Origin: Thalassomonas viridans
GTDB taxonomy: Bacteria > Pseudomonadota > Gammaproteobacteria > Enterobacterales > Alteromonadaceae
Assembly (NCBI RefSeq): GCF_000948985.2
Contig: NZ_CP059733.1
Coordinates: 434,001-498,000, forward strand
Direction of reading: 5' to 3'
Length of the DNA: 64,000 bases
Part shown: piece after piece, positions 36,096 through 45,460 of the stretch
Layout of the letters: every line of letters starts with the position of its first letter
How positions within the stretch are numbered: the stretch's first letter is position 1
Position numbers and translations under genes: made by a program
The notes under the pieces: model-generated
What the model was told of the DNA's origin: nothing
Database searches by the model: none
The model's input: the letters and a program-made list of their open reading frames with translations, nothing else

Positions 36096-36820
36096 GCGAG
36101 TACTTGGCTTAGCTGGCGCACCAGATCCGGGGCCGCCGGATTATCGCCGTGTATACATAAAGTATCCACCTGCAAAGGCAGGGGTTTTTCATTGATGCTC
36201 AGCAGTTGCCCGTGTTGTTTTAAATGGCGGCAACGGGCCACTACCTGCTCGCTGCTGTGGAGCACGGCATTGGCTTCGCTGCGGGGCACCAGCAGGCCGG
36301 AATCCAGATAATGGCGGTCGGCAAAGGCTTCGAACCACAAACCTATGCCGTATTGCCCGGCGATTTGCTGATAAGGGGCCGGCTCTGGCAAAGCCTGCAC
36401 CATTAACGGCAGGGCAGGATCTATTTGCTGTATGGCCCGGCAGATACAGGCAAAGAGTGCCGGGTTTTTCATCATGTCGTTATACAGGGCGCCGTGGGGT
36501 TTGACATAACTTACCCGGGTATTCTGGCTTTGGCAGATGGCCTGCAATGCCCCGAGCTGGTAGTGGAGGATGGCTATCAGTTCATCGTCGGGATAAGACA
36601 TGGAACGCCGGCCAAAACCGAGTAAGTCGGGATAACCGGGGTGTGCGCCTATGGTGACCTGGTGTTTTTGCGCCAGCTGCACGGTTTTCAACATGGTCAG
36701 GGGATCCGAGGCATGGAAGCCGCAGGCGATATTGGCCAGATCTATATAAGGCATGATGGCCTCATCATTGCCATTTTGCCATAAGCCGAAGCTTTCCCCG
36801 AGATCGCAGTTTAATTTCAT
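36092..36820 (-). CDS. pxpA: 5-oxoprolinase subunit A (LamB/YcsF family)
   Basis: A 242-residue LamB/YcsF protein, starting MKLNCDLGESFGLWQNG, with the metal-region motifs IACGFHASDP, GAHPGYPDLLGFGRR, KPHGALYND and the C-terminal LCIHGDNPAA. The start at 36820 is fixed by its ATGA overlap with the preceding DCC-family gene and by the conserved family N-terminus; the frame stays open further upstream only inside that gene. Confidence 0.94.
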   Translation of the reverse strand: MKLNCDLGESFGLWQNGNDEAIMPYIDLANIACGFHASDPLTMLKTVQLAQKHQVTIGAHPGYPDLLGFGRRSMSYPDDELIAILHYQLGALQAICQSQNTRVSYVKPHGALYNDMMKNPALFACICRAIQQIDPALPLMVQALPEPAPYQQIAGQYGIGLWFEAFADRHYLDSGLLVPRSEANAVLHSSEQVVARCRHLKQHGQLLSINEKPLPLQVDTLCIHGDNPAAPDLVRQLSQVLA

Positions 36821-37194
36821 TTCAGTCGTCCGCTTGCCGTTAATCTTTTGTTCACCCGGTAATGATAATACCTTGCCAGTGGCGCCTTGATAAAAGGGAC
36901 GGCGATCAACCAGGCCAGCGGTTTTAACCACCAGATATGGCCGAGCAGTAAAATATAGGCGTCTAATTCTTTAACGACTTTTTTGCCGCCCACTATCAGA
37001 TGCAACTCCGTCATGGCCGCCAGTTCGCTGATGGCAAACTGCTGTAATACCTCCTGGTGACTGTTGATATCCAGCCACAAGATAACGTCGTCTCTGCGTC
37101 CCGCCAGCTTCTGGTAGTGTTGCCTGTCCTTGATGCAGGTGGGACATATACCGTCGTACAACACCACTATCGGGTACTGTGATAAATCTGACAT
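36817..37194 (-). CDS. DCC-family thiol-disulphide oxidoreductase-like protein
   Basis: A 125-residue DUF393/DCC protein. The defining motif is YDGICPTCIKDRQHY at residues 13-27, with a CxxC pair as in thioredoxin-like proteins. A C-terminal hydrophobic stretch (HIWWLKPLAWLIAVPFIKAP) is typical and may attach it to the membrane. It overlaps pxpA by four bases, so it belongs to the pxpABC transcript; a link to 5-oxoproline use is not known. It starts 44 bp after the MOSC-fusion gene. Confidence 0.85.
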   Translation of the reverse strand: MSDLSQYPIVVLYDGICPTCIKDRQHYQKLAGRRDDVILWLDINSHQEVLQQFAISELAAMTELHLIVGGKKVVKELDAYILLLGHIWWLKPLAWLIAVPFIKAPLARYYHYRVNKRLTASGRLK

Positions 37195-37238
37195 ATCTCC
37201 CTCCTGTTGCTTTAAATCGCCGGGGCGCTCATTTACCG

Positions 37239-39170
37239 TTAGCCCTGGCTGATCACTATATCTGTTGTGGGAATGCAGCTGCAGGCCAGTATATATCCCT
37301 GCTTTTTTTCATTGTCGGTGAGGCCGTCGCTGGCCAGCTGCTCCACTTCCCCGCTTTCCAGTTTTACCTTGCAGCTGCCGCACATGCCGCCGCGGCAGGA
37401 ATAAGGTAAAATCAAACCGGCGGCCTCTCCCTGATCCAGCAGAGGTTCGCTGTTATTGCCGGTTACCTGTTTGTCCCAGGAATCAAACAGTATGCTGACT
37501 TTCTTTGGGGTTTTGGGCTTGTTTGCCTGTTCCGGGCTTGTCTGTCCTGATTGCTCCTGTACGGGTTTTTTAGGCGCGCCAAAGCTTTCAAAATGGTAGG
37601 CGCTTTCCGGCAAACCTAACGACAACAGCAGCTGTTTGGCATTGTCCCTGAAAGCCGCCGGACCGCAAACAAAGACCTGCCGTTGGGCAAGATCCGGGAT
37701 TTTCGCCAGCATCCGGCTGTTCAGGTGCCCCTGGTAATCTGTCCACTGGGGGGAGGCGGAACGGGTCAGGGTATAACTGACCCGGCAGTTGCCGTGGTGC
37801 AGGGCCAGGGCGGCCACCTCTTCCCTGGCGATCAGGTCCTGTTCGCTGCGGGCGCTGTGGAAAAAGACCACGTCGTTATCCAGTGCCTGATCTGTCATGG
37901 CTTTGAGCATAGACAACATAGGGGTAATACCGCTGCCGGCGGAGAGCAATAGTACCTTGGAAATATCGGCGCTGTTGATATGAAACTTACCCGCCGGCGT
38001 CCGGGCATTTAAGGTATCGCCCACCCGGAACTCATCATGCAGGTAATTGGAAACTAGGCCGCCGGGAACGCGTTTTACCGTGATCATCAGACTGCCGCTT
38101 CTGGTTGGTGAAGACGACAGGGTGTAGGTGGCATTGACCTTTTTTCCGGCCAGGTTCAGGGTGAGCGGCAGGTGCTGGCCCGCCTGGTAACGGATGTCAC
38201 TGGCCTTTCCCTGCTCCGGGGTCAGGATAAAGCTTTTGACATCATGGGTTTCCCGGATAATTTTCCGGCATACCAGGGGGAAATCCTGCCGTTTGTCTGC
38301 CTGGCTTGGCTCAGCCGGAACTGTGGCCGGTTCGCTTTTTACCTTGCCTGCGATGAACACAGGGGCGTCGTGGCGCTCCAGTACCCTGATTTCATCATTC
38401 ACAGATACCTGTCCCTGGTTTAGCGGCACCAGGTTATAACCAAAGGCGACATCACCGTTTTCCAGCCGGCGGTAGCCCTTCAGGGTATTTAAAGGCTCCA
38501 TTTGTGGGTGTTTAATGCCGGTTTTCGGATCTACCGTGGTGAAAATGCAGCGGGTACAAGGCTTGGGCAAATCAAATTCCACCTCGCCGATGCGGATGCG
38601 CGACCAGGTATCTTCGGCAAAGGCCTCGCAGTTGTCTATGATCAGGTTGGGGCGGAAATTCGCCATGGTAAAAGGCTCCGGCGTGCGCCGGTTAAGGTCT
38701 TGCAGGGAAGCCCGGGAAATCATCATCAGGGGATAACCGTCGGCAAAGGCCACTTGCTCTGTCCTGCGCTTAACCGCCCGTCTGGAATCTTCACCGAAAT
38801 AATATAGCCGGCAGCTTTTTCCCAGATATTGGCTGAACCAGAGATCATATGCGTTATGGCAATGTAAGGCGGAAATATTGTTTTTCCAGACGGTGACCTG
38901 GCGGTAGTCTTGGGAAAAGTCCTGGTAGCGGATCGTCAGCGGCGGCATGCCGGGGGCGGTTAAGATAAAGCCGGAGGCGGTGATATTGGCCCGGATCAGG
39001 CAAATTTTGGCATCTGTGCGGCCGGTAAGGAACTGGCCGTTTTCCCGGCTCAGGACAAAGCGCCGGTCAAAGGAAAGGCCGAGCTCATCGATCCAGCTCG
39101 TGGACAGGCTGATACCAGCACTGGATTTTATTGGATAGACCCGAATCGCCTGTAGGCTTGCTGCTGACAC
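37239..39170 (-). CDS. MOSC - ferredoxin reductase - 2Fe-2S ferredoxin fusion protein
   Basis: A 643-residue three-part protein. Residues 1-265 are a MOSC domain with its N-terminal beta-barrel (LQAIRVYPIKSSAGISL; KPCTRCIFTTVDPKTG holds the cysteine that binds molybdenum cofactor). Residues 290-540 are an FAD/NAD(P) reductase (TYTLSSSPTR, LLSAGSGITPMLSML, VFVCGPAAF). Residues 560-643 are a plant-type ferredoxin with Cys592, Cys597, Cys600 and Cys630. It resembles YcbX with its electron source built in. YcbX and related mARC enzymes reduce N-hydroxylated compounds, so this could be a self-sufficient NAD(P)H-driven version. No sequence break is seen between the parts. Confidence 0.88.
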   Translation of the reverse strand: MSAASLQAIRVYPIKSSAGISLSTSWIDELGLSFDRRFVLSRENGQFLTGRTDAKICLIRANITASGFILTAPGMPPLTIRYQDFSQDYRQVTVWKNNISALHCHNAYDLWFSQYLGKSCRLYYFGEDSRRAVKRRTEQVAFADGYPLMMISRASLQDLNRRTPEPFTMANFRPNLIIDNCEAFAEDTWSRIRIGEVEFDLPKPCTRCIFTTVDPKTGIKHPQMEPLNTLKGYRRLENGDVAFGYNLVPLNQGQVSVNDEIRVLERHDAPVFIAGKVKSEPATVPAEPSQADKRQDFPLVCRKIIRETHDVKSFILTPEQGKASDIRYQAGQHLPLTLNLAGKKVNATYTLSSSPTRSGSLMITVKRVPGGLVSNYLHDEFRVGDTLNARTPAGKFHINSADISKVLLLSAGSGITPMLSMLKAMTDQALDNDVVFFHSARSEQDLIAREEVAALALHHGNCRVSYTLTRSASPQWTDYQGHLNSRMLAKIPDLAQRQVFVCGPAAFRDNAKQLLLSLGLPESAYHFESFGAPKKPVQEQSGQTSPEQANKPKTPKKVSILFDSWDKQVTGNNSEPLLDQGEAAGLILPYSCRGGMCGSCKVKLESGEVEQLASDGLTDNEKKQGYILACSCIPTTDIVISQG

Positions 39171-39370
39171 TTGTTGATCCTTTTATTGTCTGATATCTCT
39201 TGATCTTGATGAAGTTAGCGCCAGATTGCAACAAAAAACCTCAGGTAAGGGCAAGGGGAAAATGGTGTTTTTGTATAAGAAATTGTCCGAGTAAGGTATA
39301 TTGGCAGGCCTGAGATTTGATTATCTGACAACGTAAAAGAAAAATCTTTATTTATCATACTGGTAGTACT

Positions 39371-40747
39371 ATGCATCTTCATATTTTAGGTATTTGCGGC
39401 ACTTTTATGGGTGGCATCGCCGCCATCGCCAAGCAGTTGGGTTTCAGGGTGTCCGGTTGTGACGCCAATGTTTACCCCCCCATGAGTACCCAGCTTGAGC
39501 AACTGGGCATCGAATTAAAGCAGGGGTATTTGCCCGGGCATTTGCAGGATGAGCCGGATCTGGTCATAGTCGGCAATGCCATGAGCCGGGGCAACCCTAT
39601 GGTGGAATATATCCTGGACCGCAATATCCCCTACACCTCGGGCCCCCAGTGGCTGCTGGATAATGTTTTAAAAGAGCGCTGGGTACTGGCGGTTTCCGGC
39701 ACCCACGGCAAGACGACTACCAGCAGCATGCTGACCTGGATCTTGGAGTATGCCCATATGTCGCCGGGTTACCTGATCGGCGGCGTACCGCAGAATTTTT
39801 CCAGCTCGGCGCGCCTGGGGGAGTCGCCGTTTTTTGTGATTGAAGCGGATGAATACGATACCGCATTTTTCGACAAGCGCTCTAAGTTTGTCCACTACCG
39901 GCCGCGCACCTTAGTGATCAATAATATGGAATTTGATCATGCCGATATCTTTACTGATCTTGCCGATATCCAGCGCCAGTTCCATCACCTGATCCGTATG
40001 GTGCCCGCCAACGGCCTGATCCTGTCGCCGCAGTCGGAGCAGGCGGTTGCCGATACCCTGGCGATGGGCTGCTGGACACCGACGGAATTTAGCGTTAAAG
40101 ACAGCGACAACAGGCAGGGCTGGCATGCGGAAAAACTGGCGGCGGACGGCAGCGAGTTTATCGTCCGCTTTTATGACGACCAGGGGCAGGGGGAAATACA
40201 GGGCACGGTCAAATGGGATCTTATCGGCGACTTTAATATCGACAATGCCCTGATGGCGATTGCCGCCGCCCGCCATGCCGGCGTGCCCGCCAAGGTTGCC
40301 ATAGAGGCGCTGGGAGAATTTATCAATACCAAACGACGCCTGGAGCTCAGGGGCACGGTCAAGGATATCCGGGTGTATGACGACTTTGCCCACCATCCCA
40401 CCGCCATTGCCAAAACCCTGGATGGCCTGCGTGCCCATGTCGGCAACCGGCGCATCCTGGCGGTATTAGAGCCGAGATCCAATACTATGAAACGCGGCGT
40501 GCATAAAGACTTGCTGGCTTCTTCTTTGATCAAGGCGGATGAAATTTTTATCCTGCAGTCAGAGCAGGTGATGTGGTCGGCCAATGAACTGGCCTTTAGT
40601 GAGCAGCAAAGCTGCCGGGTGGCGACGGAAGTGGACCGCCTGGTGGAGCTGGTGGCCAGGCAGGCCCGACCGGGGGATGTAGTGCTGGTGATGAGTAACG
40701 GCGGTTTCGGCGGTTTTCACGACAAATTGCTGCAGGCGCTGGCATGA
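39371..40747 (+). CDS. mpl: UDP-N-acetylmuramate:tripeptide ligase (Mpl)
   Basis: Murein-recycling ligase that joins L-Ala-gamma-D-Glu-meso-DAP to UDP-MurNAc. The 458-residue length is right. It starts MHLHILGICGTFMGGIAAIA, has the ATP loop VSGTHGKTTTSSML (about 113-126), EADEYDTAFFDKRSKFVHY and the late YDDFAHHPTAIAKTL, all specific for Mpl as opposed to MurC. It sits just upstream of ubiX on the same strand (40 bp), an arrangement known in related bacteria. Confidence 0.96.
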   Translation: MHLHILGICGTFMGGIAAIAKQLGFRVSGCDANVYPPMSTQLEQLGIELKQGYLPGHLQDEPDLVIVGNAMSRGNPMVEYILDRNIPYTSGPQWLLDNVLKERWVLAVSGTHGKTTTSSMLTWILEYAHMSPGYLIGGVPQNFSSSARLGESPFFVIEADEYDTAFFDKRSKFVHYRPRTLVINNMEFDHADIFTDLADIQRQFHHLIRMVPANGLILSPQSEQAVADTLAMGCWTPTEFSVKDSDNRQGWHAEKLAADGSEFIVRFYDDQGQGEIQGTVKWDLIGDFNIDNALMAIAAARHAGVPAKVAIEALGEFINTKRRLELRGTVKDIRVYDDFAHHPTAIAKTLDGLRAHVGNRRILAVLEPRSNTMKRGVHKDLLASSLIKADEIFILQSEQVMWSANELAFSEQQSCRVATEVDRLVELVARQARPGDVVLVMSNGGFGGFHDKLLQALA

Positions 40748-40787
40748 TCTCTTATCCTTTAGTTATTAACCAGCGGGGCCTTTTCTA

Positions 40788-41408
40788 GTGTCTTCATTTG
40801 CAAAAAAAATTACCCTGGCGATCACGGGGGCATCCGGCTCGGCTTATGCCCTGCGCCTGATTGAATGCCTGGTGGCGGCCAACTATCAGATTTACCTTTT
40901 GTGCTCCAGTGCCGCCCGGGTGGTCCTGGATACCGAAGTGGGGGTAAAACTGCCGGCGGCGCCCGAAGCGGCTTCCCGGTTTTTAACGGAGAAGTTTTCC
41001 GCCAAAGACGGGCAAATCACGGTTTTTGGCAAAGAGCAGTGGTTTTCCCCGGTGGCGTCCGGTTCGGCGGCGCCAAAAACCATGGTGGTGTGTCCCTGTT
41101 CAACCGGCACCCTGGCGGCCATCAGTACCGGCATGAGCGATAATTTGATCGAGCGGGCGGCGGATGTGGTGATCAAGGAAAGGGGGCAGCTGATTTTAGT
41201 GCTCAGGGAAACGCCGTTTTCCACCATACATCTGCAGAATATGCTGTCCTTATCCCAGCAAGGGGTGACTATTATGCCGGCGGCGCCGGGGTTTTATCAT
41301 AACCCCGAATCCATCAATGACTTAATTGATTTTATGGTGGGGCGGATTCTGGATCACCTGAATATCGAGCAAAGCATTATGCCGCGCTGGGGTTACCAAA
41401 AAAGCTAG
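40788..41408 (+). CDS. ubiX: Flavin prenyltransferase (UbiX)
   Basis: Makes prenylated FMN, the cofactor of the UbiD decarboxylase in ubiquinone biosynthesis. The 206-residue protein has [19 protein letters not shown] at the flavin site, [31 protein letters not shown] and [17 protein letters not shown]. The start codon is GTG at 40788 with a GGGG upstream. It follows mpl. Confidence 0.95.
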   Translation: MSSFAKKITLAITGASGSAYALRLIECLVAANYQIYLLCSSAARVVLDTEVGVKLPAAPEAASRFLTEKFSAKDGQITVFGKEQWFSPVASGSAAPKTMVVCPCSTGTLAAISTGMSDNLIERAADVVIKERGQLILVLRETPFSTIHLQNMLSLSQQGVTIMPAAPGFYHNPESINDLIDFMVGRILDHLNIEQSIMPRWGYQKS

Positions 41409-41455
41409 GTATCGGGCGCCACACGCAAGTGACGCGTTTCTTCCCGCCTTTATCA

Positions 41456-41488
41456 GGCTGCCAAGATTTGTATACAATTTTGGCGGCC
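41456..41488 (+). terminator. Stem-loop after ubiX
   Basis: Thirteen-base arms (41456-41468 and 41476-41488), with the core GCCAAGATT paired to AATTTTGGC, enclose a seven-base loop. The stem has two G-U pairs. No T-run follows, so it may slow or process transcripts without ending them fully. Confidence 0.45.
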
Positions 41489-41597
41489 TGCCGGAACACT
41501 TTTAGTAGGTTATTGAATCAATTTTATTTATAGTAGCTAAAAACAATAATTAGCCCCGCTATTTCAGCGCTATAAAACGATAACAAGTGATTTAATT

Positions 41598-44500
41598 ATG
41601 CCGACAATAACCTCCAAACTGTCCATGCTGACCCTTTCGGTGGCCATGGCCTTTTCTGCTGCACCGGCGCTTGCCGGTGAAACCTTAGATAAGAAACAGG
41701 ATAAAAAACAAGACGAAGCCAGCTGGTCCGTCAATGAGCCGCAGGGGATCTTCACCACCGCCGCCATAGACGTTACCCAGGGCACCTGGATGAACATAGA
41801 TCTCAGCCCGGACGGCAAAACCTTAGTGTTTGATCTGCTTGGCGACATCTATACCATGCCGGTCACCGGCGGTGAAGCCACGCCGCTGATGACAGACATT
41901 GCCTGGCAGATGCAGCCGAGATTCAGCCCCGACGGCCGGTATATCGCTTTTACCTCGGATGAAGACGGCGGCGATAACCTGTGGCTCATGAACCGTGACG
42001 GCAGCAATGCCAAAGCCGTGTCAAAGGAAAGCTTCCGGCTGTTAAACAGCCCCGCCTGGTCTCCGGACGGCAACTTTTTAGTGGGCCGTAAGCATTACAC
42101 CAGCGGCCGCTCCCTGGGGGCGGGTGAAGTCTGGATGTACCATAAAACCGGCGGCGAAGGGGTGATGCTGACCAAGCGTCCCAATGACCAGAAAGATCTC
42201 GGTGAGCCGGCCTTTTCCCATGACGGCAAATATATCTATTTCTCCCAGGACGCCACCCCGGGCAAAACTTTCCACTACAGCAAGGACTCGGAAAAAGGCA
42301 TCTATAAAATCAAACGCCTGGAGCTGGAAACCGGCGAGATCAAAGTGATCCTCTCGGGTAAAGGCGGCGCTATCCGCCCGACGCCGTCTCCCGACGGCCG
42401 CTACCTGGCGTATGTCAGCCGCGACGACTTCCAGTCCAACCTGTATCTCTATGACCTGAAAAACGGTGAAGAAACCCTGGTGTATGAAGGGCTGGAGCGG
42501 GATATGCAGGAAACCTGGGCCATTCACGGCGTCTATCCGACCATGGCCTGGACCCCGGACAACAAAGGCATTATTTTCTGGGCCGGCGGCAAGATCAACC
42601 GCCTGGATCTGGCCAGCAAAAAAGCCGAGGTCATCAACTTCCATGTCAAGACCGAGAAAAAAATCCAGACGGCGCTGCGTTTCCAGCAGGACGTTAACCC
42701 GGATTACTTCGACGTTAAAATGCTGCGGGACGTGCAGGTTTCCCCCGACGGCCGTAGTGTGATTTTTGAAGCCATGGGGCATATCTACCGCCGCAGCCTG
42801 CCGGACGGCAAACCTAAACGCCTGACCAAACAAAAAGATCATTTTGAATTTAATCCCAGTTTTTCCCGCGACGGTAAAAAAGTGGTTTATGTCAGCTGGG
42901 ACGATGAAAAGCAGGGGCAGGTGCGTGTAGTTTCCGCCCGCGGCGGCAAAGGCAAGGCGATACTGGATGAGCCGGGTAACTATGTCGAACCCAGCTTTTC
43001 TCCCGACGGTAAAAGGGTGGTCTTTAGAAAAGTTTCCGGTGGTTATATCACTCCGAAAAAATGGGGCTTGAACCCTGGAATCTACTCGGTGTCCAGCAAA
43101 GGCGGCGAGATGAAGCTGGTGACGGAAGACGGCGTACGGCCGCACTTTGGCGACCGTAATGACCGTGTCTACGTGTTGCGCCATAATGAAATTCCACAAC
43201 TGGCAAGAGTTGATCTCGACGGCCAGCACGATCAAACCCTTTATCAGGGCAAGTTTGCTACCGAATACAAGGTGTCCCCCGACGGCAAATACCTGGCGTT
43301 CGCCGAGCGCTTTAAAGTGTTCGTCACTCCGCTGGTGGAGCGCGGCGAAGTGATAGATATAGGTCCCGGAGCGAAAAACCTGCCGGTTAAGCAGTTGTCG
43401 GTACGTGCCGGTGAAGGCATCAACTGGCATAAGGGCTCGGAGGAAATCTACTGGAGCTTAGGGGCGGACCTGTACCAGGCGGAGCTTGACGGTTTGTTCT
43501 CTGTGACCACCGAAGAAGAGAAAAGCGCCGGCAAAGATAAGGATGATAAAGCGAAAGACGCCGCGGTAACGCCGAAAAATACCTACCTGGGCTTTAAGCA
43601 AAAAACCGATAAACCTTCCGGCCAGGTTGCCTTTGTCGGCGGCAAGGTGATCACTATGGAAGGAGAGCAGGTGATCGAAAACGGGGTGGTGCTGGTTGAA
43701 GGCAATAAGATCACTGCCGTGGGCTCGCAGGGCGAGATTTCCGTGCCGCGAGGCGCCAAAGTGATCGACATCAGCGGTAAAACCCTGATGCCGGGACTTA
43801 TCGATGCCCATGCCCACGGGCCGCAAGGCAATAATGAGCTGATCCCGGAGCAAAACTGGTCTAACTATGCAGAACTGGCCTTAGGGGTGACCACTATCCA
43901 CAATCCGTCTTACGATACCAGCGAGTTTTTTGCCGCCAGCGAAATGCAGAAAAGCGGCCAGATAGTAGCGCCGCGCCTGTATTCAACCGGTACCATTTTA
44001 TACGGCGCCACCGCGGCCGGCTATACCGCCCATGTGGATAAGCTGGACGATGCCAAGTTCCATGTCGAGCGCCTGAAAAAAGCCGGCGCCTTCAGCGTCA
44101 AAAGTTATAACCAGCCGCGCCGGGACCAGAGGCAGCAGTTTATCCAGGCGGCCCGCGAGCTGGAAATGATGGTGGTGCCGGAAGGCGGCTCGCTGTTGCA
44201 GCACAACTTAACTATGGTGGTGGACGGCCATACCACGCTGGAACACTCTATTCCTACCGCCAACATCTATGACGATGTCAGGCAGCTTTGGTCCCATTCG
44301 GAAATGGCTTATACCCCGACCTTAGGGGTGGCTTATGGCGGTATCTGGGGTGAGCACTACTGGTATGATACTACGGACGTCTGGCGTCATCCGCGCCTGA
44401 GTAAGTATGTGCCGAGTGAGATACTCGATGCCCGCTCTATGCGCCGTACCAAGGCGCCGCACCATCACTACAACCATATCAATGTTGCCAGCGTGGCCAA

Positions 44501-44852
44501 GGAGCTGCAGGAGCTCGGTATTCAGGTGAATTCAGGCGGCCACGGCCAGCGGGAAGGTTTGGCGATGCACTGGGAAATGTGGATGATGGCGCAGGGAGGC
44601 ATGACGCCGCTGCAGGCGATCCGTACCGCGACCATCGCACCTGCGATCTCCCTGGGACTGGACAGCCAGCTGGGCTCGCTTAAAGCGGGTAAACTTGCCG
44701 ATATGATAGTGGTGGACGGCGATGTCGCCAAGGATATCCGTCTCAGCGACAAGATCAGCTATACCATGATCAACGGGCGTTTATACGATGCCGATACCAT
44801 GAACGAGATCGGCAACTACGACAACGAAAGGGCGAAATTCTATTTCGAATAA
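41598..44852 (+). CDS. Exported beta-propeller / amidohydrolase fusion
   Basis: A 1084-residue protein with a signal peptide (SMLTLSVAMAFSAAPALA, cleaved near residue 26). Residues 60-600 form TolB/PD40-type propeller repeats, recognised by recurring F/W-SPDG motifs such as RFSPDGRYIAF, AWSPDGNFLV and SFSPDGKRVVF. Residues 680-1070 are an amidohydrolase, with metal-binding His738 and His740 in GLIDAHAHG, DGHTTLEHSIPTA, SGGHGQREGLAMHWEM and the closing LGSLKAGKLADMIVVDGD. The fusion is common in marine gammaproteobacteria and probably acts on peptide-like substrates in the periplasm; the substrate is unknown. Its transcript ends at a strong terminator 25 bp downstream. Confidence 0.87.
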   Translation: MPTITSKLSMLTLSVAMAFSAAPALAGETLDKKQDKKQDEASWSVNEPQGIFTTAAIDVTQGTWMNIDLSPDGKTLVFDLLGDIYTMPVTGGEATPLMTDIAWQMQPRFSPDGRYIAFTSDEDGGDNLWLMNRDGSNAKAVSKESFRLLNSPAWSPDGNFLVGRKHYTSGRSLGAGEVWMYHKTGGEGVMLTKRPNDQKDLGEPAFSHDGKYIYFSQDATPGKTFHYSKDSEKGIYKIKRLELETGEIKVILSGKGGAIRPTPSPDGRYLAYVSRDDFQSNLYLYDLKNGEETLVYEGLERDMQETWAIHGVYPTMAWTPDNKGIIFWAGGKINRLDLASKKAEVINFHVKTEKKIQTALRFQQDVNPDYFDVKMLRDVQVSPDGRSVIFEAMGHIYRRSLPDGKPKRLTKQKDHFEFNPSFSRDGKKVVYVSWDDEKQGQVRVVSARGGKGKAILDEPGNYVEPSFSPDGKRVVFRKVSGGYITPKKWGLNPGIYSVSSKGGEMKLVTEDGVRPHFGDRNDRVYVLRHNEIPQLARVDLDGQHDQTLYQGKFATEYKVSPDGKYLAFAERFKVFVTPLVERGEVIDIGPGAKNLPVKQLSVRAGEGINWHKGSEEIYWSLGADLYQAELDGLFSVTTEEEKSAGKDKDDKAKDAAVTPKNTYLGFKQKTDKPSGQVAFVGGKVITMEGEQVIENGVVLVEGNKITAVGSQGEISVPRGAKVIDISGKTLMPGLIDAHAHGPQGNNELIPEQNWSNYAELALGVTTIHNPSYDTSEFFAASEMQKSGQIVAPRLYSTGTILYGATAAGYTAHVDKLDDAKFHVERLKKAGAFSVKSYNQPRRDQRQQFIQAARELEMMVVPEGGSLLQHNLTMVVDGHTTLEHSIPTANIYDDVRQLWSHSEMAYTPTLGVAYGGIWGEHYWYDTTDVWRHPRLSKYVPSEILDARSMRRTKAPHHHYNHINVASVAKELQELGIQVNSGGHGQREGLAMHWEMWMMAQGGMTPLQAIRTATIAPAISLGLDSQLGSLKAGKLADMIVVDGDVAKDIRLSDKISYTMINGRLYDADTMNEIGNYDNERAKFYFE

Positions 44853-44876
44853 CAGACCTTTGAGTTGTTAAGTTCA

Positions 44877-44907
44877 GGCCCCGGCATAGTGCGGGGCCTT
44901 TTATTTT
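44877..44907 (+). terminator. Intrinsic terminator after the amidohydrolase gene
   Basis: Perfect arms GGCCCCG and CGGGGCC enclose an eight-base loop and are followed by TTTTATTTT. It lies only 17 bp before the next gene, so the acetyltransferase genes need read-through or a promoter inside this element. Confidence 0.9.
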
Positions 44908-44923
44908 CAGGAGTATTGAACAA

Positions 44924-45460
44924 GTGGACCAGGTGATTATTGAAACCTCCAGGTTAATCTTAAGGCCTTTTTACCGGGAAGATGCTGGTAAGGTACAGGC
45001 ATTGGCGGGGGACAAGCGGGTCTCGGAAACCACTTTGCATATTCCCCATCCATACCTCGACGGCATGGCTGAGCAGTGGATAGCAGGCCATCCGGCTTGC
45101 TGGCAGCAAAAAACGGCGGTGATTTATGCCATTACCGGCAAGACCGGCGGCTCCCTGATGGGGACCGTTTCTCTGGTGGATATTCAGGGAGATCAAGCCG
45201 AGCTGGGCTATTGGCTGGGCATAGATTATTGGGGCCAAGGTTATTGTACGGAAGCGGCAAAAGCCCTGGCGGATTTTGCTTTTTCTGAGCTGGGCATAAA
45301 TAGCCTGATCGCCGATCATCTCTCCGAAAATCCGGCATCCGGCAAGGTGATGGAAAAGATAGGTATGCAGTACCAGCATAACAGCCAAAAGCTCGATCGC
45401 CACAACCGGCTGGCGGAGGTCAAAGTTTACCGGCTGGAGAAAGTCCGGGGGACGTTTTGA
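44924..45460 (+). CDS. GNAT acetyltransferase, RimJ/RimL-like
   Basis: A 178-residue protein starting at GTG (44924) with CAGGAG ten bases upstream. It opens IIETSRLILRPFYREDA, the RimJ/RimL-type N-terminus, and has the acetyl-CoA loop region ELGYWLGIDYWGQGYCTEAAKAL and NPASGKVMEKIGM. Family members acetylate ribosomal protein N-termini or small molecules; the substrate here is unknown. Its stop overlaps the TTG start of the next gene, also a GNAT gene. Confidence 0.87.
   Translation: MDQVIIETSRLILRPFYREDAGKVQALAGDKRVSETTLHIPHPYLDGMAEQWIAGHPACWQQKTAVIYAITGKTGGSLMGTVSLVDIQGDQAELGYWLGIDYWGQGYCTEAAKALADFAFSELGINSLIADHLSENPASGKVMEKIGMQYQHNSQKLDRHNRLAEVKVYRLEKVRGTF

Noticed and set aside
42078..43430. 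450-codon frame antisense to the amidohydrolase gene
   Set aside because: A mirror of the propeller coding sequence, with low-complexity composition typical of antisense frames; the opposite strand has clear domains and a signal peptide.
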